Shown: in pieces, positions 34,475 through 42,643 of the stretch
Numbering within the stretch: the first letter of the stretch is position 1
Layout of the letters: each line of letters starts with the position of its first letter
From: an uncultured Faecalibacterium sp.
GTDB lineage: Bacteria; Bacillota; Clostridia; Oscillospirales; Ruminococcaceae
DNA length: 64,000 nt
Assembly (NCBI GenBank): GCA_900539945.1
Contig: UQDV01000004.1
Coordinates: 62,001-126,000 of the forward strand
Direction of reading: 5' to 3'
Made by a program: the position numbers and the translations under genes
Notes under the pieces: model-generated
The model's database searches: none
What the model saw: the letters and a program-made list of their open reading frames with translations, nothing else
Told to the model about the DNA's origin: nothing

Positions 34475-34607
34475 ACGTTGTTATCCCATTGGGTTCCTTT
34501 ATGGCGGCAGTCGTGTGTCGGCACACGCTGCGAGAAGTATAATACCATACGGAACCCGGTCTGTCAAGAACAATTTGAAAAAAGTTTCGGATTTTTATGC
34601 GGCGCAG

Positions 34608-35144
34608 TTACAGCAGCCACATGCCGACAAAGCCGCAGGCAAACCCGAGGGCAAGCCCGGCGGCCACATCCCGGATATGGTGCACGCCGGTGAGCACCCG
34701 CACCACGGCAATGAGCAGGGCGATGACGATCATGCACCAGCCGACAGCCGGGTAAAAATACAGCCACGCCATGGCCAGCACAGCGGCGCTGAGCGCATGC
34801 CGGGACGGGAAGGACCGGCCGTGGGTGTCCTTCTGGACCAGCGGGGTGAAACCCGGCTGGTCGTAGGGGCGGGGGCGGTCGAGCCGGGCACGGAGCGCGG
34901 TGCCCACCCAGAAGGTGATGCCCGGCACCAGAATGGAACGGGCGATCTCCGGCATCAAATCAGGAGCGGCGCTTTGTCGGGTCAGGAACAGCTGCACCAG
35001 CCGGACATTGAGCAGGCACAGCAGCACCGGGTAGCAGACAAACGGCACCAGCGGGAGCCAGCGGTCCAGCGCGACCACGAAGCGCCGGGCGGCCGGGTGC
35101 GCGTCAAACCACCGGTACAGGGCATGATAGTGTTCTGCGGTCAA
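34608..35144 (-). CDS. PAP2-family phosphatase
   Basis: A 178-residue membrane protein with the three acid-phosphatase motifs: RARLDRPRP (motif 1, K/R-x6-RP), GRSFPSRHALSA (motif 2, PSRH) and RVLTGVHHIRD (motif 3, with nucleophile His). Five to six membrane helices surround them. It dephosphorylates a lipid phosphate such as phosphatidate or undecaprenyl pyrophosphate; which one is not readable. The start appears to be TTG 35144, seven bases after GGAGGG. It follows the DUF1643 gene by 32 nt on the same strand. Confidence 0.88.
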   Translation of the reverse strand: MTAEHYHALYRWFDAHPAARRFVVALDRWLPLVPFVCYPVLLCLLNVRLVQLFLTRQSAAPDLMPEIARSILVPGITFWVGTALRARLDRPRPYDQPGFTPLVQKDTHGRSFPSRHALSAAVLAMAWLYFYPAVGWCMIVIALLIAVVRVLTGVHHIRDVAAGLALGFACGFVGMWLL

Positions 35145-35176
35145 AAAAGGTCCCTCCGCATCGGGTCAGAATGAGA

Positions 35177-35740
35177 TCAGAAACAGGTGTCCAGATAGTT
35201 TTCCACATCGAAGGGCTCCGGTGTGGAATCTTTGCGCAGGTACAGCGGGTGGTGCGGGTGGCCTTTTTTGCTGCGCTTGCCAAAGGTCACCCAGGGAATG
35301 TTCTTTTCCCGGGTCAGGGCCACCATCTCCCGCATGAGGCCGGGCAGGTAATCCCGCTTTTCGATCAGGGTGCCCCAGGCGGCCCACATGGTGGGTTCGG
35401 TCTGGGCCAGCACGGCCTGCAGCCAGCGCAGGTTCTCGTCGCACAGGGCGCGGTCCGGCACACGGTCCATGTCGTTGGGGTCGGTGGCACGCTGAGGGTA
35501 CACGTTGAACATGATCCAGCTGTCAAAATCGTTGGCGTTGGCCAGACGCTCCACACTTTTCAGGGTGGGGTCCAGCGCACCGGGCTGAGCGGTGCTGGGG
35601 TTGATGCCGATGCACACCAGCGGGTGCCGGCCCACCCGGCCCAGCACATAGCGATAAGGCTGGTATGTATGGGGCTCGTAATACCACAGACCGCCGGGGT
35701 ATTCGTCGGCTTTCAGCAGGGGAAGTGCGTCGGTGTGCAT
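35177..35740 (-). CDS. DUF1643-family protein
   Basis: A 187-residue soluble protein. The family hallmark GINPSTA lies at residues about 45-51, followed by DPTLKSVERLANANDFDSW, MFNVYPQRATDP and a central WAAWGTL. The biochemical role of DUF1643 is unknown. It is encoded just upstream of the PAP2 gene on the same strand. Confidence 0.8.
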   Translation of the reverse strand: MHTDALPLLKADEYPGGLWYYEPHTYQPYRYVLGRVGRHPLVCIGINPSTAQPGALDPTLKSVERLANANDFDSWIMFNVYPQRATDPNDMDRVPDRALCDENLRWLQAVLAQTEPTMWAAWGTLIEKRDYLPGLMREMVALTREKNIPWVTFGKRSKKGHPHHPLYLRKDSTPEPFDVENYLDTCF

Positions 35741-35909
35741 GGGTGTGCTCCTATCCTTCGATCAATTTCTTTTATCGTACCCGAAATACGGGGAGAAATC
35801 AACACTTTTGTGCGACAAAGTCTCCCATAAAACTGATTTTCATGGTATACTGAGCTGAACAGTGCAGCGCAGCTGCACAGCGACCCACCGGAGACGAAAG
35901 GAGCAGGTT

Positions 35910-37835
35910 ATGCTGGAAGATTACAAAAACGCGCTGAAGTCCGGACAGCGCGCCTATCGTGCCTGCGTGGCACGCGGCCAGTCGCCCTATCTTGCGGTGC
36001 TGGACGATATTCTGGTCAATGTGAACATCGTATCACAGGAGCCGCTGGGTCTGGTGGAGATCCCGGCCGAGAGCATCGTGGGCACCAAGACCAGCGGACG
36101 ACACACAGCCTTTGCGCCCAACTTCATGCCTCTGCTGGAGGCGGACACCGAGTTTGCCGCCAAGTGGTCCAACCTCTGCGAGGCCCACCTGGAAGAGGGC
36201 ATCCACACGCCCATCATTGCCTTTGAGTTCATGAACCGGTTCTATGTGCAGGAGGGCAACAAGCGGGTCTCGGTGCTCAAGTATTACGGCGCGGTCAAGA
36301 TCGCGGGCACGGTCACCCGGCTGATCCCGGAGCGCAACGACAGCCTGGAAAACCGCATCTATTATGAGTTCCTGGACTTCTACCGGCTGTCCAAAGTCAA
36401 CGATGTGCACTTCAGCAAACCGGGCAGCTATGCCAAGCTGCAGACGCTGGTGTGCAAGGCGTCGGGCGAGAGCTGGACGGACGATGACCGGATGAACTTT
36501 GCGGCCTTTTACACCATGTTCTGCCAGCAGTTCCAGCAGCTGGGCGGCGACCGGCTCAACATCACCGCCGGGGATGCCATGCTGGTGTATCTGAGCGTTT
36601 ACCGCTACTCGGACGCCTGCGACTCCACCCCGGCACAGATGAAGGCAAACATGGAAAAGCTGTGGAACGAGGTGCGGGTGCTCACCGAGCCACAGGCCGT
36701 GCATCTTTCACTGGAGCCGACCCAGAGCACCGGCGAGCCGCTGCTGGCCAAGCTGAACATCTTCAGCTCCCGGCCCAGTGAGCTCAAGGTGGTGTTCCTG
36801 CATGAGCACAATGCCGAGAACAGCGCTTGGGTGCGCAACCACGACAAGGGCCGTGCGGCGCTGGAAAAGGAATTTCCGGACCGGCTGTCTGTTACCTGCC
36901 GGGAGAATGTGAACCCGGAGGTGGACGCGGAACAGATCCTGGAGGACGTAGCCCACGACAACGCGGATGTGATCTTCACCACCAGTGCCCGGATGCACAC
37001 GGCCTGCCTGAAGGTGGCGGCCCAGCACCCCAAGACCCGCATCCTGAACTGCTCGCTGAACGCGCCGCATCCGCTGGTGCGCACCTACTACCCCCGCACC
37101 TATGAGGTGACCTACCTGCTGGGCCTGCTGGCCGGTGCGCTTACCCGCACCGATCGGGTGGGCTATGTGGCGGCCAACCCGGTGTACGGCATCCCGGCGG
37201 CAGTCAACGCCTTCGCACTGGGCCTCAAGACGGTGCGCCCCTGCGCGCGGGTGCTGCTGCGCTGGGCCTGCCTGCCCGACCCGGCCCACCCGCTGGATTT
37301 CTCGGACTGCCCGGACGTGGACATTTTCTATGCCCACAGCAGGAAGGAGCCGGAAGGTACCTACCGGGATTACGGTCTGTGCCGCCGTCGGCCGGACGGC
37401 ACGCTGGAGCCGCTGGGCCTGCCGGTGTGGAAATGGGAAACCTTCTATATTGAGATCATCCGCTCCATTTTTGACGGCACCTGGAACAACGACGGCAGCG
37501 GTGCCCGGGCGGTGAATTACTGGTGGGGCATGCGCAGCGGTGCCGAAGAGATCAACTACAGCGCCGACCTGCCGGCAGGCACTCTGCAGCTGCTGGACCT
37601 GATGGAAAAGCTGCTGAGCGAGGATGAACTGCGCATCTTCCATGGCGAGCTGTACGCTGCAGGCCATGTGCTGCATGCACCGGAAAAGCTGATCTATTCG
37701 CCCAAGGAGCTCATGGAGATGGACTGGCTGGACGAGTGCGTGGACGGTGCACTGCCGCATTACGACGATCTGGACGTCAAGACCCGGACGCTGGTGGCCA
37801 TCAACGGCTTGGCGAACCTGAAGAAGCTGGAGTAA
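35910..37835 (+). CDS. Cytoplasmic BMP/Med-like protein with ParB-like N-terminal region
   Basis: A 641-residue protein from ATG 35910 (gaaaggagcaggtt). There is no signal peptide or lipobox. Residues about 100-135 (FEFMNRFYVQEGNKRVSVLKYYGA) resemble ParB/sulfiredoxin-like domains that keep a short N-K-R motif. Residues about 290-560 match basic membrane protein (BMP/Med) ligand-binding domains: LKVVFLHEHNAENSAWVRNHDKGR, ADVIFTTSARMHTA, YEVTYLLGLLAGALT and VGYVAANPVYGIPA. BMP proteins are usually exported nucleoside-binding lipoproteins; here the domain should act inside the cell, possibly as a sensor. A metallophosphoesterase gene follows after 39 nt. Confidence 0.75.
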   Translation: MLEDYKNALKSGQRAYRACVARGQSPYLAVLDDILVNVNIVSQEPLGLVEIPAESIVGTKTSGRHTAFAPNFMPLLEADTEFAAKWSNLCEAHLEEGIHTPIIAFEFMNRFYVQEGNKRVSVLKYYGAVKIAGTVTRLIPERNDSLENRIYYEFLDFYRLSKVNDVHFSKPGSYAKLQTLVCKASGESWTDDDRMNFAAFYTMFCQQFQQLGGDRLNITAGDAMLVYLSVYRYSDACDSTPAQMKANMEKLWNEVRVLTEPQAVHLSLEPTQSTGEPLLAKLNIFSSRPSELKVVFLHEHNAENSAWVRNHDKGRAALEKEFPDRLSVTCRENVNPEVDAEQILEDVAHDNADVIFTTSARMHTACLKVAAQHPKTRILNCSLNAPHPLVRTYYPRTYEVTYLLGLLAGALTRTDRVGYVAANPVYGIPAAVNAFALGLKTVRPCARVLLRWACLPDPAHPLDFSDCPDVDIFYAHSRKEPEGTYRDYGLCRRRPDGTLEPLGLPVWKWETFYIEIIRSIFDGTWNNDGSGARAVNYWWGMRSGAEEINYSADLPAGTLQLLDLMEKLLSEDELRIFHGELYAAGHVLHAPEKLIYSPKELMEMDWLDECVDGALPHYDDLDVKTRTLVAINGLANLKKLE

Positions 37836-37874
37836 GGACCGGACGACCGGTACAAAAAACGGAGCAAACCAGAC

Positions 37875-38522
37875 GTGAAAATACTTGCGATTTCGGATGT
37901 GCCCTCCAAAGCCTTGTGGGACTACGGTACCCGGGAACATCTGCAGGGGATCGACCTGATCCTTTCCTGCGGGGACCTGCCAAAGAAGTATCTGGAGTAT
38001 CTGACCAATTTCACGACCGTGCCCATTTTGTATGTCCACGGCAACCACGACGGAAGCTACCGGGGCGATGAGCCGGGCGGCTGCATCTGTGTGGATGATC
38101 AGGTGTTCGTGTGGAACGGGCTGCGCATCATGGGGCTGGGCGGGTGTTTCCGCTACAACCAGGAAGATACCTACCAGTACACCGAGGCGGCCATGCGCCG
38201 CCGGGCACGCAAACTCTGGCTGCAGGCGCACAAGGTGGGCGGCATCGACATCCTGCTCACGCATGCCCCGGCCAGCGGCCTGAACGACGGCACCGACCGC
38301 GCCCACAAGGGCTTTGTGTGCTTCAATGAGCTGCTGGACGAATACCAGCCTGCCTGGTTCGTGCACGGGCATGTGCACCTGAACTATGACGCAAAGCTGC
38401 CCCGGGTGTGCACCTGCGGAAACACTACGGTGATCAATGCCACGGAGCGCTATGTGTTTGAGATCCCGGATCCGGATCCGCTGCAAAAGCGGAAATTCCT
38501 CTGGGGCAGCGCAAAGAAATAA
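37875..38522 (+). CDS. Metallophosphoesterase
   Basis: A 215-residue protein starting at GTG 37875 behind acggagcaaacc. Calcineurin-type motifs are present in altered form: ISDVPSKALWD at the N-terminus (D-x-H replaced by D-V-P), LSCGDLP (GD), VHGNHDG (GNHD), LLTHAPASG and FVHGHVHLN (GHxH). It is a two-metal phosphodiesterase or phosphatase with unknown substrate. It lies 39 nt after the BMP-like gene, so an operon is likely, and ends at the terminator at 38545. Confidence 0.85.
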   Translation: MKILAISDVPSKALWDYGTREHLQGIDLILSCGDLPKKYLEYLTNFTTVPILYVHGNHDGSYRGDEPGGCICVDDQVFVWNGLRIMGLGGCFRYNQEDTYQYTEAAMRRRARKLWLQAHKVGGIDILLTHAPASGLNDGTDRAHKGFVCFNELLDEYQPAWFVHGHVHLNYDAKLPRVCTCGNTTVINATERYVFEIPDPDPLQKRKFLWGSAKK

Positions 38523-38544
38523 CAGGGCATCCAGGCAAAAAACA

Positions 38545-38580
38545 AAACGCTTCTGCAGGAGTTCTGCAGAAGCGTTTTTT
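38545..38580 (+). terminator. Terminator after the metallophosphoesterase gene
   Basis: AAACGCTTCTGCA and TGCAGAAGCGTTT around a GGAGT loop, ending in TTTTTT. Confidence 0.9.
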
Positions 38581-38635
38581 GCGTGTTTTGTTTGTGCTCC
38601 GTCGTGCGGTGCGCGGCACCCGGAACGCAGAAAAA

Positions 38636-38932
38636 TTACAGGTCCAGTTTGCCGGAGACCTTGTTGATGACGTAGTAGGCAGTGCCCTCTTCCGGCTTGA
38701 CGTATACCTTGCAGGACTGCACGCCCACCTTGTGGGTGGCGCGGTAGTCGGCCTTGGCACGGTCGATGACATCGGTAATGTTGTACTGTTTGCCGTTCAG
38801 TTCCACATACAGCTCCGGAGCCAGCGGCGGACGGCCGCGGCGGGCAGGTGCCTTTGCGGCAGTTTTGCGGGTCTTGGGGTCCGCAGCAGATTCCGTTGCG
38901 GGGGAAACTGCAGGAGTCTTTTTCTCAGCCAT
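38636..38932 (-). CDS. DUF6465-like protein with AT-hook-like motif
   Basis: A 98-residue protein from ATG 38932 (agaaagaaggttttatt). A Lys/Ala-rich N-terminus contains RRGRPPL, an AT-hook-like sequence, followed by a compact beta domain (LYVELNGKQYNITDVIDRAK, CKVYVKPEEGTAYYVINKVS, GKLDL). It resembles the DUF6465 family of Firmicutes. The basic tail suggests nucleic-acid contact, but the function is unknown. Its promoter is at 39015-39043. Confidence 0.65.
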   Translation of the reverse strand: MAEKKTPAVSPATESAADPKTRKTAAKAPARRGRPPLAPELYVELNGKQYNITDVIDRAKADYRATHKVGVQSCKVYVKPEEGTAYYVINKVSGKLDL

Positions 38933-39014
38933 AATAAAACCTTCTTTCTGGATTCTGAGCATAGCGGTGCGTGAAGGTCCGCCGTGCAGATTCCGACTTA
39001 AACAAATTACTTAT

Positions 39015-39043
39015 ATAATAATTTTTTGCGGTTCATTTGTAAA
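39015..39043 (-). promoter_or_regulatory. Promoter of the DUF6465-like gene
   Basis: Minus strand TTTACA (39043-39038), 17-nt spacer, TATTAT (39020-39015), in an AT-rich patch. Confidence 0.55.
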
Positions 39044-39233
39044 GCCTTTTTCCAAAAAAATCTCGCAAAACCGGCAGGAAACAGGATCTGCAATGCAAAG
39101 AAACGTTCCGGCAGCCGTCCGGGGAGCGGAAATTCCGGTTTCCCGGCAGAAATCAGGGATTTCCGACCGGAGACGGTTTTGTACTTCGGAGAGAAACAAA
39201 TCGGGTAAATGCGGCGTGTGCGGCGTGCAGATT

Positions 39234-39713
39234 TTACCGGCGGCAAAGATTTTCGGTCTGTGCGATCACCGGGTCCAGAAGTTCTTCGTCCCAGTCCTCG
39301 GAAAAGGCGAACAGGCCCCGGTAAATGGCCAGCTGCACGTCGGCATCCGGGTGCTGTGCAGCCAGGCGGAACACGGCCTGCAGCAGCCGCAGCTTGCGCT
39401 GCCGGACAGCGGGCGCTGCACTGCGCAGCCGGGTAAGGTCATAGTCCTTTGTGTTGCCGCAGGGCATGGCGCAGGTGGCACAGTTGGGGGCCACCGCGTG
39501 CTTTTCGGCGCGGGTGATGTCCAGCATGCGCTGCAGCGTTTCGGCCGGGGCATCCGGCTGTGCTGCCAGACGCAGCCCGGCGTTGAGCACGGCGTCGGTG
39601 TTCTCGGTCTTGGGTTCGCTGGAAGTGGAGCGCGCAAGGCCCACAAGGGCACCCAGCAGGGTGTCCCGCAAGGTGTCTGCCGGGGTGTCCGGCGTGCGGA
39701 GATAGTCGGTCAT
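39234..39713 (-). CDS. Hypothetical protein with CxxCxxxCG motif
   Basis: A 159-residue, mostly helical protein from ATG 39713 (gaaaggacactgcc). The striking part is CATCAMPCGNTKDYDL near residues 78-93, a clustered cysteine motif of the kind that can bind an Fe-S cluster or metal. The remainder has Leu/Ala-rich helices (VRQRKLRLLQAVFRLAAQH). I do not recognise a named family. The neighbouring nan operon ends just downstream on the same strand but is separated from it by the terminator at 39784. Confidence 0.6.
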   Translation of the reverse strand: MTDYLRTPDTPADTLRDTLLGALVGLARSTSSEPKTENTDAVLNAGLRLAAQPDAPAETLQRMLDITRAEKHAVAPNCATCAMPCGNTKDYDLTRLRSAAPAVRQRKLRLLQAVFRLAAQHPDADVQLAIYRGLFAFSEDWDEELLDPVIAQTENLCRR

Positions 39714-39783
39714 GGCAGTGTCCTTTCAAGTGTAAAAATCTGCAAAGAGTATAGCTCATTTATCCGCGCAATACAAGCCGCAG

Positions 39784-39812
39784 AAAAAAGCCCCCTCACA
39801 GCGGAGGGGGCC
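39784..39812 (-). terminator. Terminator region below the Cys-motif gene / end of the nan operon
   Basis: Minus strand GCCCCCT and AGGGGGC around CCGCTGTG, followed by TTTTTTC. It lies 14 nt beyond the stop of the SGNH gene and ends the nan operon. Confidence 0.88.
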
Positions 39813-39825
39813 GGAAACGAGAAAA

Positions 39826-40464
39826 TCAGAGCAATGCAGGAACTTCTTTTGCCAGCATCTCAGCCAGCTGAGCATGACCTTTGCAGGTCAGGTGCATGAA
39901 ATCCACCTGGTTGAACGCGCAGTCCTTTGCATCCAGGAAGTGCACGTTCTGGCGCGCGCAGATGATGCGGAACTGCTCGGCCACACCGGCGGATTTCTCC
40001 ACACAGCCGTCGCCCATGACCGCGTCATGGAACCCGGCCCCGATGGGCGGCGGTGCCACCACCAGAATGTTGGGCTGTTTGGCGCCCCAGCAGTCCACGC
40101 TCTTGGCCTTGAGGATCAGGCGCTCCATACCGGCTGCAATGCAGGCGGCGTTGGCACCAAAGCGCTCTTTCACGTCGTTGGTGCCCAGCATGATGATGAG
40201 CAGGTCAATGACCTCATGGCTCTTGAGCAGGGAATAGATCACGCTCAGGGCGTCCATGGACTCGTGGATGGGGTCCACGAACACGGTGGTGCGGCCGGAA
40301 AGGCCCTCCTCGGTCACCAGATATTCGTCGCCCAGCGCCTTTTGCAGGCGGCAGGTCCAGCGCTCGTCCTCGTTGAAGCGGATGCCGTGGTCGGCACAGT
40401 CATTGGGATCAGCACAATAGCCGTGGGTGTTGGAATCGCCCAGGCAGAGGATATGTGTTTTCAT
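39826..40464 (-). CDS. SGNH/GDSL hydrolase, last gene of the sialic acid operon
   Basis: A 212-residue esterase with all SGNH blocks: CLGDSNTHG (nucleophile Ser11), EEGLSGRTT (Gly), MLGTNDVKE (Asn) and the C-terminal QVDFMHLTCKGH (Asp and His). There is no signal peptide, so it acts in the cytoplasm. It is 6 nt downstream of nanK. The context suggests removal of O-acetyl groups from imported sialic acids or their breakdown products, as NanS-type esterases do, but the substrate is inferred from location only. Confidence 0.85.
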   Translation of the reverse strand: MKTHILCLGDSNTHGYCADPNDCADHGIRFNEDERWTCRLQKALGDEYLVTEEGLSGRTTVFVDPIHESMDALSVIYSLLKSHEVIDLLIIMLGTNDVKERFGANAACIAAGMERLILKAKSVDCWGAKQPNILVVAPPPIGAGFHDAVMGDGCVEKSAGVAEQFRIICARQNVHFLDAKDCAFNQVDFMHLTCKGHAQLAEMLAKEVPALL

Positions 40465-40470
40465 GGGAAA

Positions 40471-41400
40471 TCACTCCTTTTCCATCGTCTGGCGGAAGTA
40501 ATACACAGCGCCCACCATACCGGCGTCGTTGTGCAGCTGTGCGGCGCGGATCTCCAGCCCCTCGGCAAAGGCGGGCATCACCGATGCCTTTACTTTGGCG
40601 GCAATGGGGGCGATGAGCAGCTTCTGCTGGGCGCTCACGCCGCCGCCGATCAGGATCAGCTGCGGGTTGAAGATGTGCACCATGCCGGCAAGGCCCTGCG
40701 CGATCTCGTCGGTCCAGGCGTCCAGCAGGGCCAGCACCTCCGGGTTTCCGGCTTCTGCTGCGGCAAAGATGGCGCGTCCGTCTGTCCAGGCAGGGTTCTT
40801 CTCCTTTGCGGCACGCACAAGGGCAGTGGTGGCGGCGTAGCGCTCCCAGCAGCCGGTGGCCCCACAGGTGCAGGGTACGCCGTCCAGTGCGTGGGTGCGG
40901 TAGTGGCCCAGCTCACCGCCAAGACCGCGGGCACCTTCCAGCAGGCGGCCGCCGGTCAGGATGCCGCCGCCCACGCCGGTGCCCAGCGTCACACCGATGA
41001 CGTCGGTATAGCCCTGCGCCCCGCCGACCCATACTTCGCCAAGGGTCATGCAGTTGGCGTCGTTGGCCACCGTGACGGGCAGGCCAAAGTCCTGCTCCAG
41101 CGCGGCCTTGATGGGGCTGCCAATGTAGTTGGGGAAATTGCCGCAGGTACCGGCCACGATGCCCTTGCGGCTGTCGATCTGGCCGGTGGCGGACACGCCG
41201 ATGCCGGAAAGGCTTTCCACCGGGATGGCCTGTGCTGTTAAAAACTCTTTTGCGGCCTTGCGCACGGTGTCCAGCACGGGGGTCTGGTAGCCGTCAAAGT
41301 TCACGCTCTGCTCGCCCTTGCACAGCACTTTGCCGGTCTCGTCCACGATGCCCAGCTTGACGGCAGTGCCGCCAATGTCAATGCCAAAATACTGTTTCAT
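40471..41400 (-). CDS. nanK: ROK-family kinase, probable N-acetylmannosamine kinase
   Basis: A 309-residue ROK protein. The ATP-binding loop FGIDIGGTAVK (residues 4-14), the sugar-binding NDANCMTLGE and GTGVGGGI, and the zinc motif GHYRTH...CTCGATGCWE are all present. It would phosphorylate ManNAc to ManNAc-6-P for NanE. Glucose or NAG kinase activity is possible in this family; the position between nanE and the SGNH gene makes NanK the best call. It follows nanE by 13 nt. Confidence 0.88.
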   Translation of the reverse strand: MKQYFGIDIGGTAVKLGIVDETGKVLCKGEQSVNFDGYQTPVLDTVRKAAKEFLTAQAIPVESLSGIGVSATGQIDSRKGIVAGTCGNFPNYIGSPIKAALEQDFGLPVTVANDANCMTLGEVWVGGAQGYTDVIGVTLGTGVGGGILTGGRLLEGARGLGGELGHYRTHALDGVPCTCGATGCWERYAATTALVRAAKEKNPAWTDGRAIFAAAEAGNPEVLALLDAWTDEIAQGLAGMVHIFNPQLILIGGGVSAQQKLLIAPIAAKVKASVMPAFAEGLEIRAAQLHNDAGMVGAVYYFRQTMEKE

Positions 41401-41413
41401 GCAGCGTCTCCGT

Positions 41414-42118
41414 TTACTTGTTCATGGCGTTGATGGCACCGGTGAAGCGTGCCGTGATCTCAGCCGGGCGGGTGATGGCACCGCCCACCACCAGGGCATA
41501 GGCCCCGGCTTCCAGTGCCTTGACGGCCTGCTCCGGGTAGTGGATGTGGCCCTCGGCAATGATCTTGGCCGGGCACTCGGTGGCCAGCTTGTGCACAAAC
41601 TCAAAGTCGATGTCGTTGATGCCCTGGGTCTCGGGGGTATAGCCCCGCATGGTGGTGCCCACAAAGTCGGCACCGGCCTCAGCGCAGAGCATGGCGTTCT
41701 CAAAGTTGTCGCAGTCGGCCATGAGCAGCTGATCCGGGTACTTGGCCTTGATGGCACGGATGAACTCGGCGGAGGTGGAGCCGTCAGGCCGCAGGGCCCC
41801 GGTGCCCTGGACTGCCAGGATATCCACACCGCAGGCCACCAGCTCGTCCACTTCCTTCATGGTGACAGTGATGTACATGGGGGTGCCGGGGTAATCCTTT
41901 TTGATGATGCCGATGACCGGCAGGTCCACCACCTGCTTGATCTGGGTGATGTCGCGCACGGTGTTGGCACGGATGCCCACGGCACCGCTCATGGCGGCAG
42001 CCTTGGCCATCAGGGGCATCACGCCGCCCTCCTTGGTGTACAGCGGTTCGGTCTCCAGTGCCTGACAAGAGACGATCAGACCGCCCTTGATCTGAGCAAA
42101 CAGTTTTTCCTTATCCAT
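41414..42118 (-). CDS. nanE: N-acetylmannosamine-6-phosphate 2-epimerase
   Basis: A 234-residue TIM-barrel protein starting at ATG 42118. NanE features: GGLIVSCQALETEPLY at the N-terminus, VGIRANTVRDI, PVIGIIKKDYPGTPMYIT, LLMADCDNFENA, GTTMRGYTPET and EGHIHYPEQA. It converts ManNAc-6-P to GlcNAc-6-P in the cytoplasm. It overlaps no gene but is only 4 nt from yhcH, so translation is probably coupled. Confidence 0.95.
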   Translation of the reverse strand: MDKEKLFAQIKGGLIVSCQALETEPLYTKEGGVMPLMAKAAAMSGAVGIRANTVRDITQIKQVVDLPVIGIIKKDYPGTPMYITVTMKEVDELVACGVDILAVQGTGALRPDGSTSAEFIRAIKAKYPDQLLMADCDNFENAMLCAEAGADFVGTTMRGYTPETQGINDIDFEFVHKLATECPAKIIAEGHIHYPEQAVKALEAGAYALVVGGAITRPAEITARFTGAINAMNK

Positions 42119-42122
42119 TGTT

Positions 42123-42572
42123 TCAGCCCTCCATTTTGATTTTGACAACGGCCTTGCGCACATTGGCACAGCCATCCTGTACCAGGCCGGGTTTGTGCAG
42201 CTCCGTGGGGAAGAACAGGACGAACCGCCCCTCGCCCAGGGCACCGCTCACAACGCTGGCGCTGTCCTGGAACCCGCAGTCCACGGTATATTCGCCGACT
42301 TCCTCGCCGGGCTCATTGGTGTAGCCCCAGCCCTCGCCGCCGGTGATGTCGATCTGCAGGTCGGCATACAATTTGTGATATTCGGGATGGTAGCCTGCAT
42401 CCGGGTGCAGTGCGGCGTCCATCACGTTGATGAATACCTCGTCACCGTCCACCTCAGTGCGGCCGTTCGGCAGGGCCGAAAGGTCGTGGGTGAGCAGGTA
42501 GTCGATGGCGGTGTCCAGATTGGGATGCAGCCCGTTGTAGCGGGTCAGATGCTCCAGAGTATCGCAGATCAT
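42123..42572 (-). CDS. nanQ: YhcH/NanQ family protein (DUF386)
   Basis: A 149-residue cupin-like protein from ATG 42572 (ttggaggaatgcacc). The family phrases EYHKLYADLQIDI and GRFVLFFPTELHKPGL are present, with conserved Glu and His residues. NanQ speeds the anomer conversion of sialic acid after uptake in E. coli. It lies between nanA and nanE, as expected for this pathway. Confidence 0.9.
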   Translation of the reverse strand: MICDTLEHLTRYNGLHPNLDTAIDYLLTHDLSALPNGRTEVDGDEVFINVMDAALHPDAGYHPEYHKLYADLQIDITGGEGWGYTNEPGEEVGEYTVDCGFQDSASVVSGALGEGRFVLFFPTELHKPGLVQDGCANVRKAVVKIKMEG

Positions 42573-42594
42573 GGTGCATTCCTCCAAAAAAGAA

Positions 42595-42634
42595 GCGCCC
42601 GCCTCCCCTCTGAAAAGAGACGGAGAGGGGGCGC
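42595..42634 (-). terminator. Intercistronic hairpin between nanA and yhcH
   Basis: Minus strand GCGCCCCCTCTCC and GGGGAGGCGGGCGC pair imperfectly and are followed by TTCTTTTTTGGAGG, so the T-run runs straight into the yhcH ribosome-binding site. It is probably a partial attenuator. Confidence 0.6.
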
Positions 42635-42643
42635 TGTTCGGTT

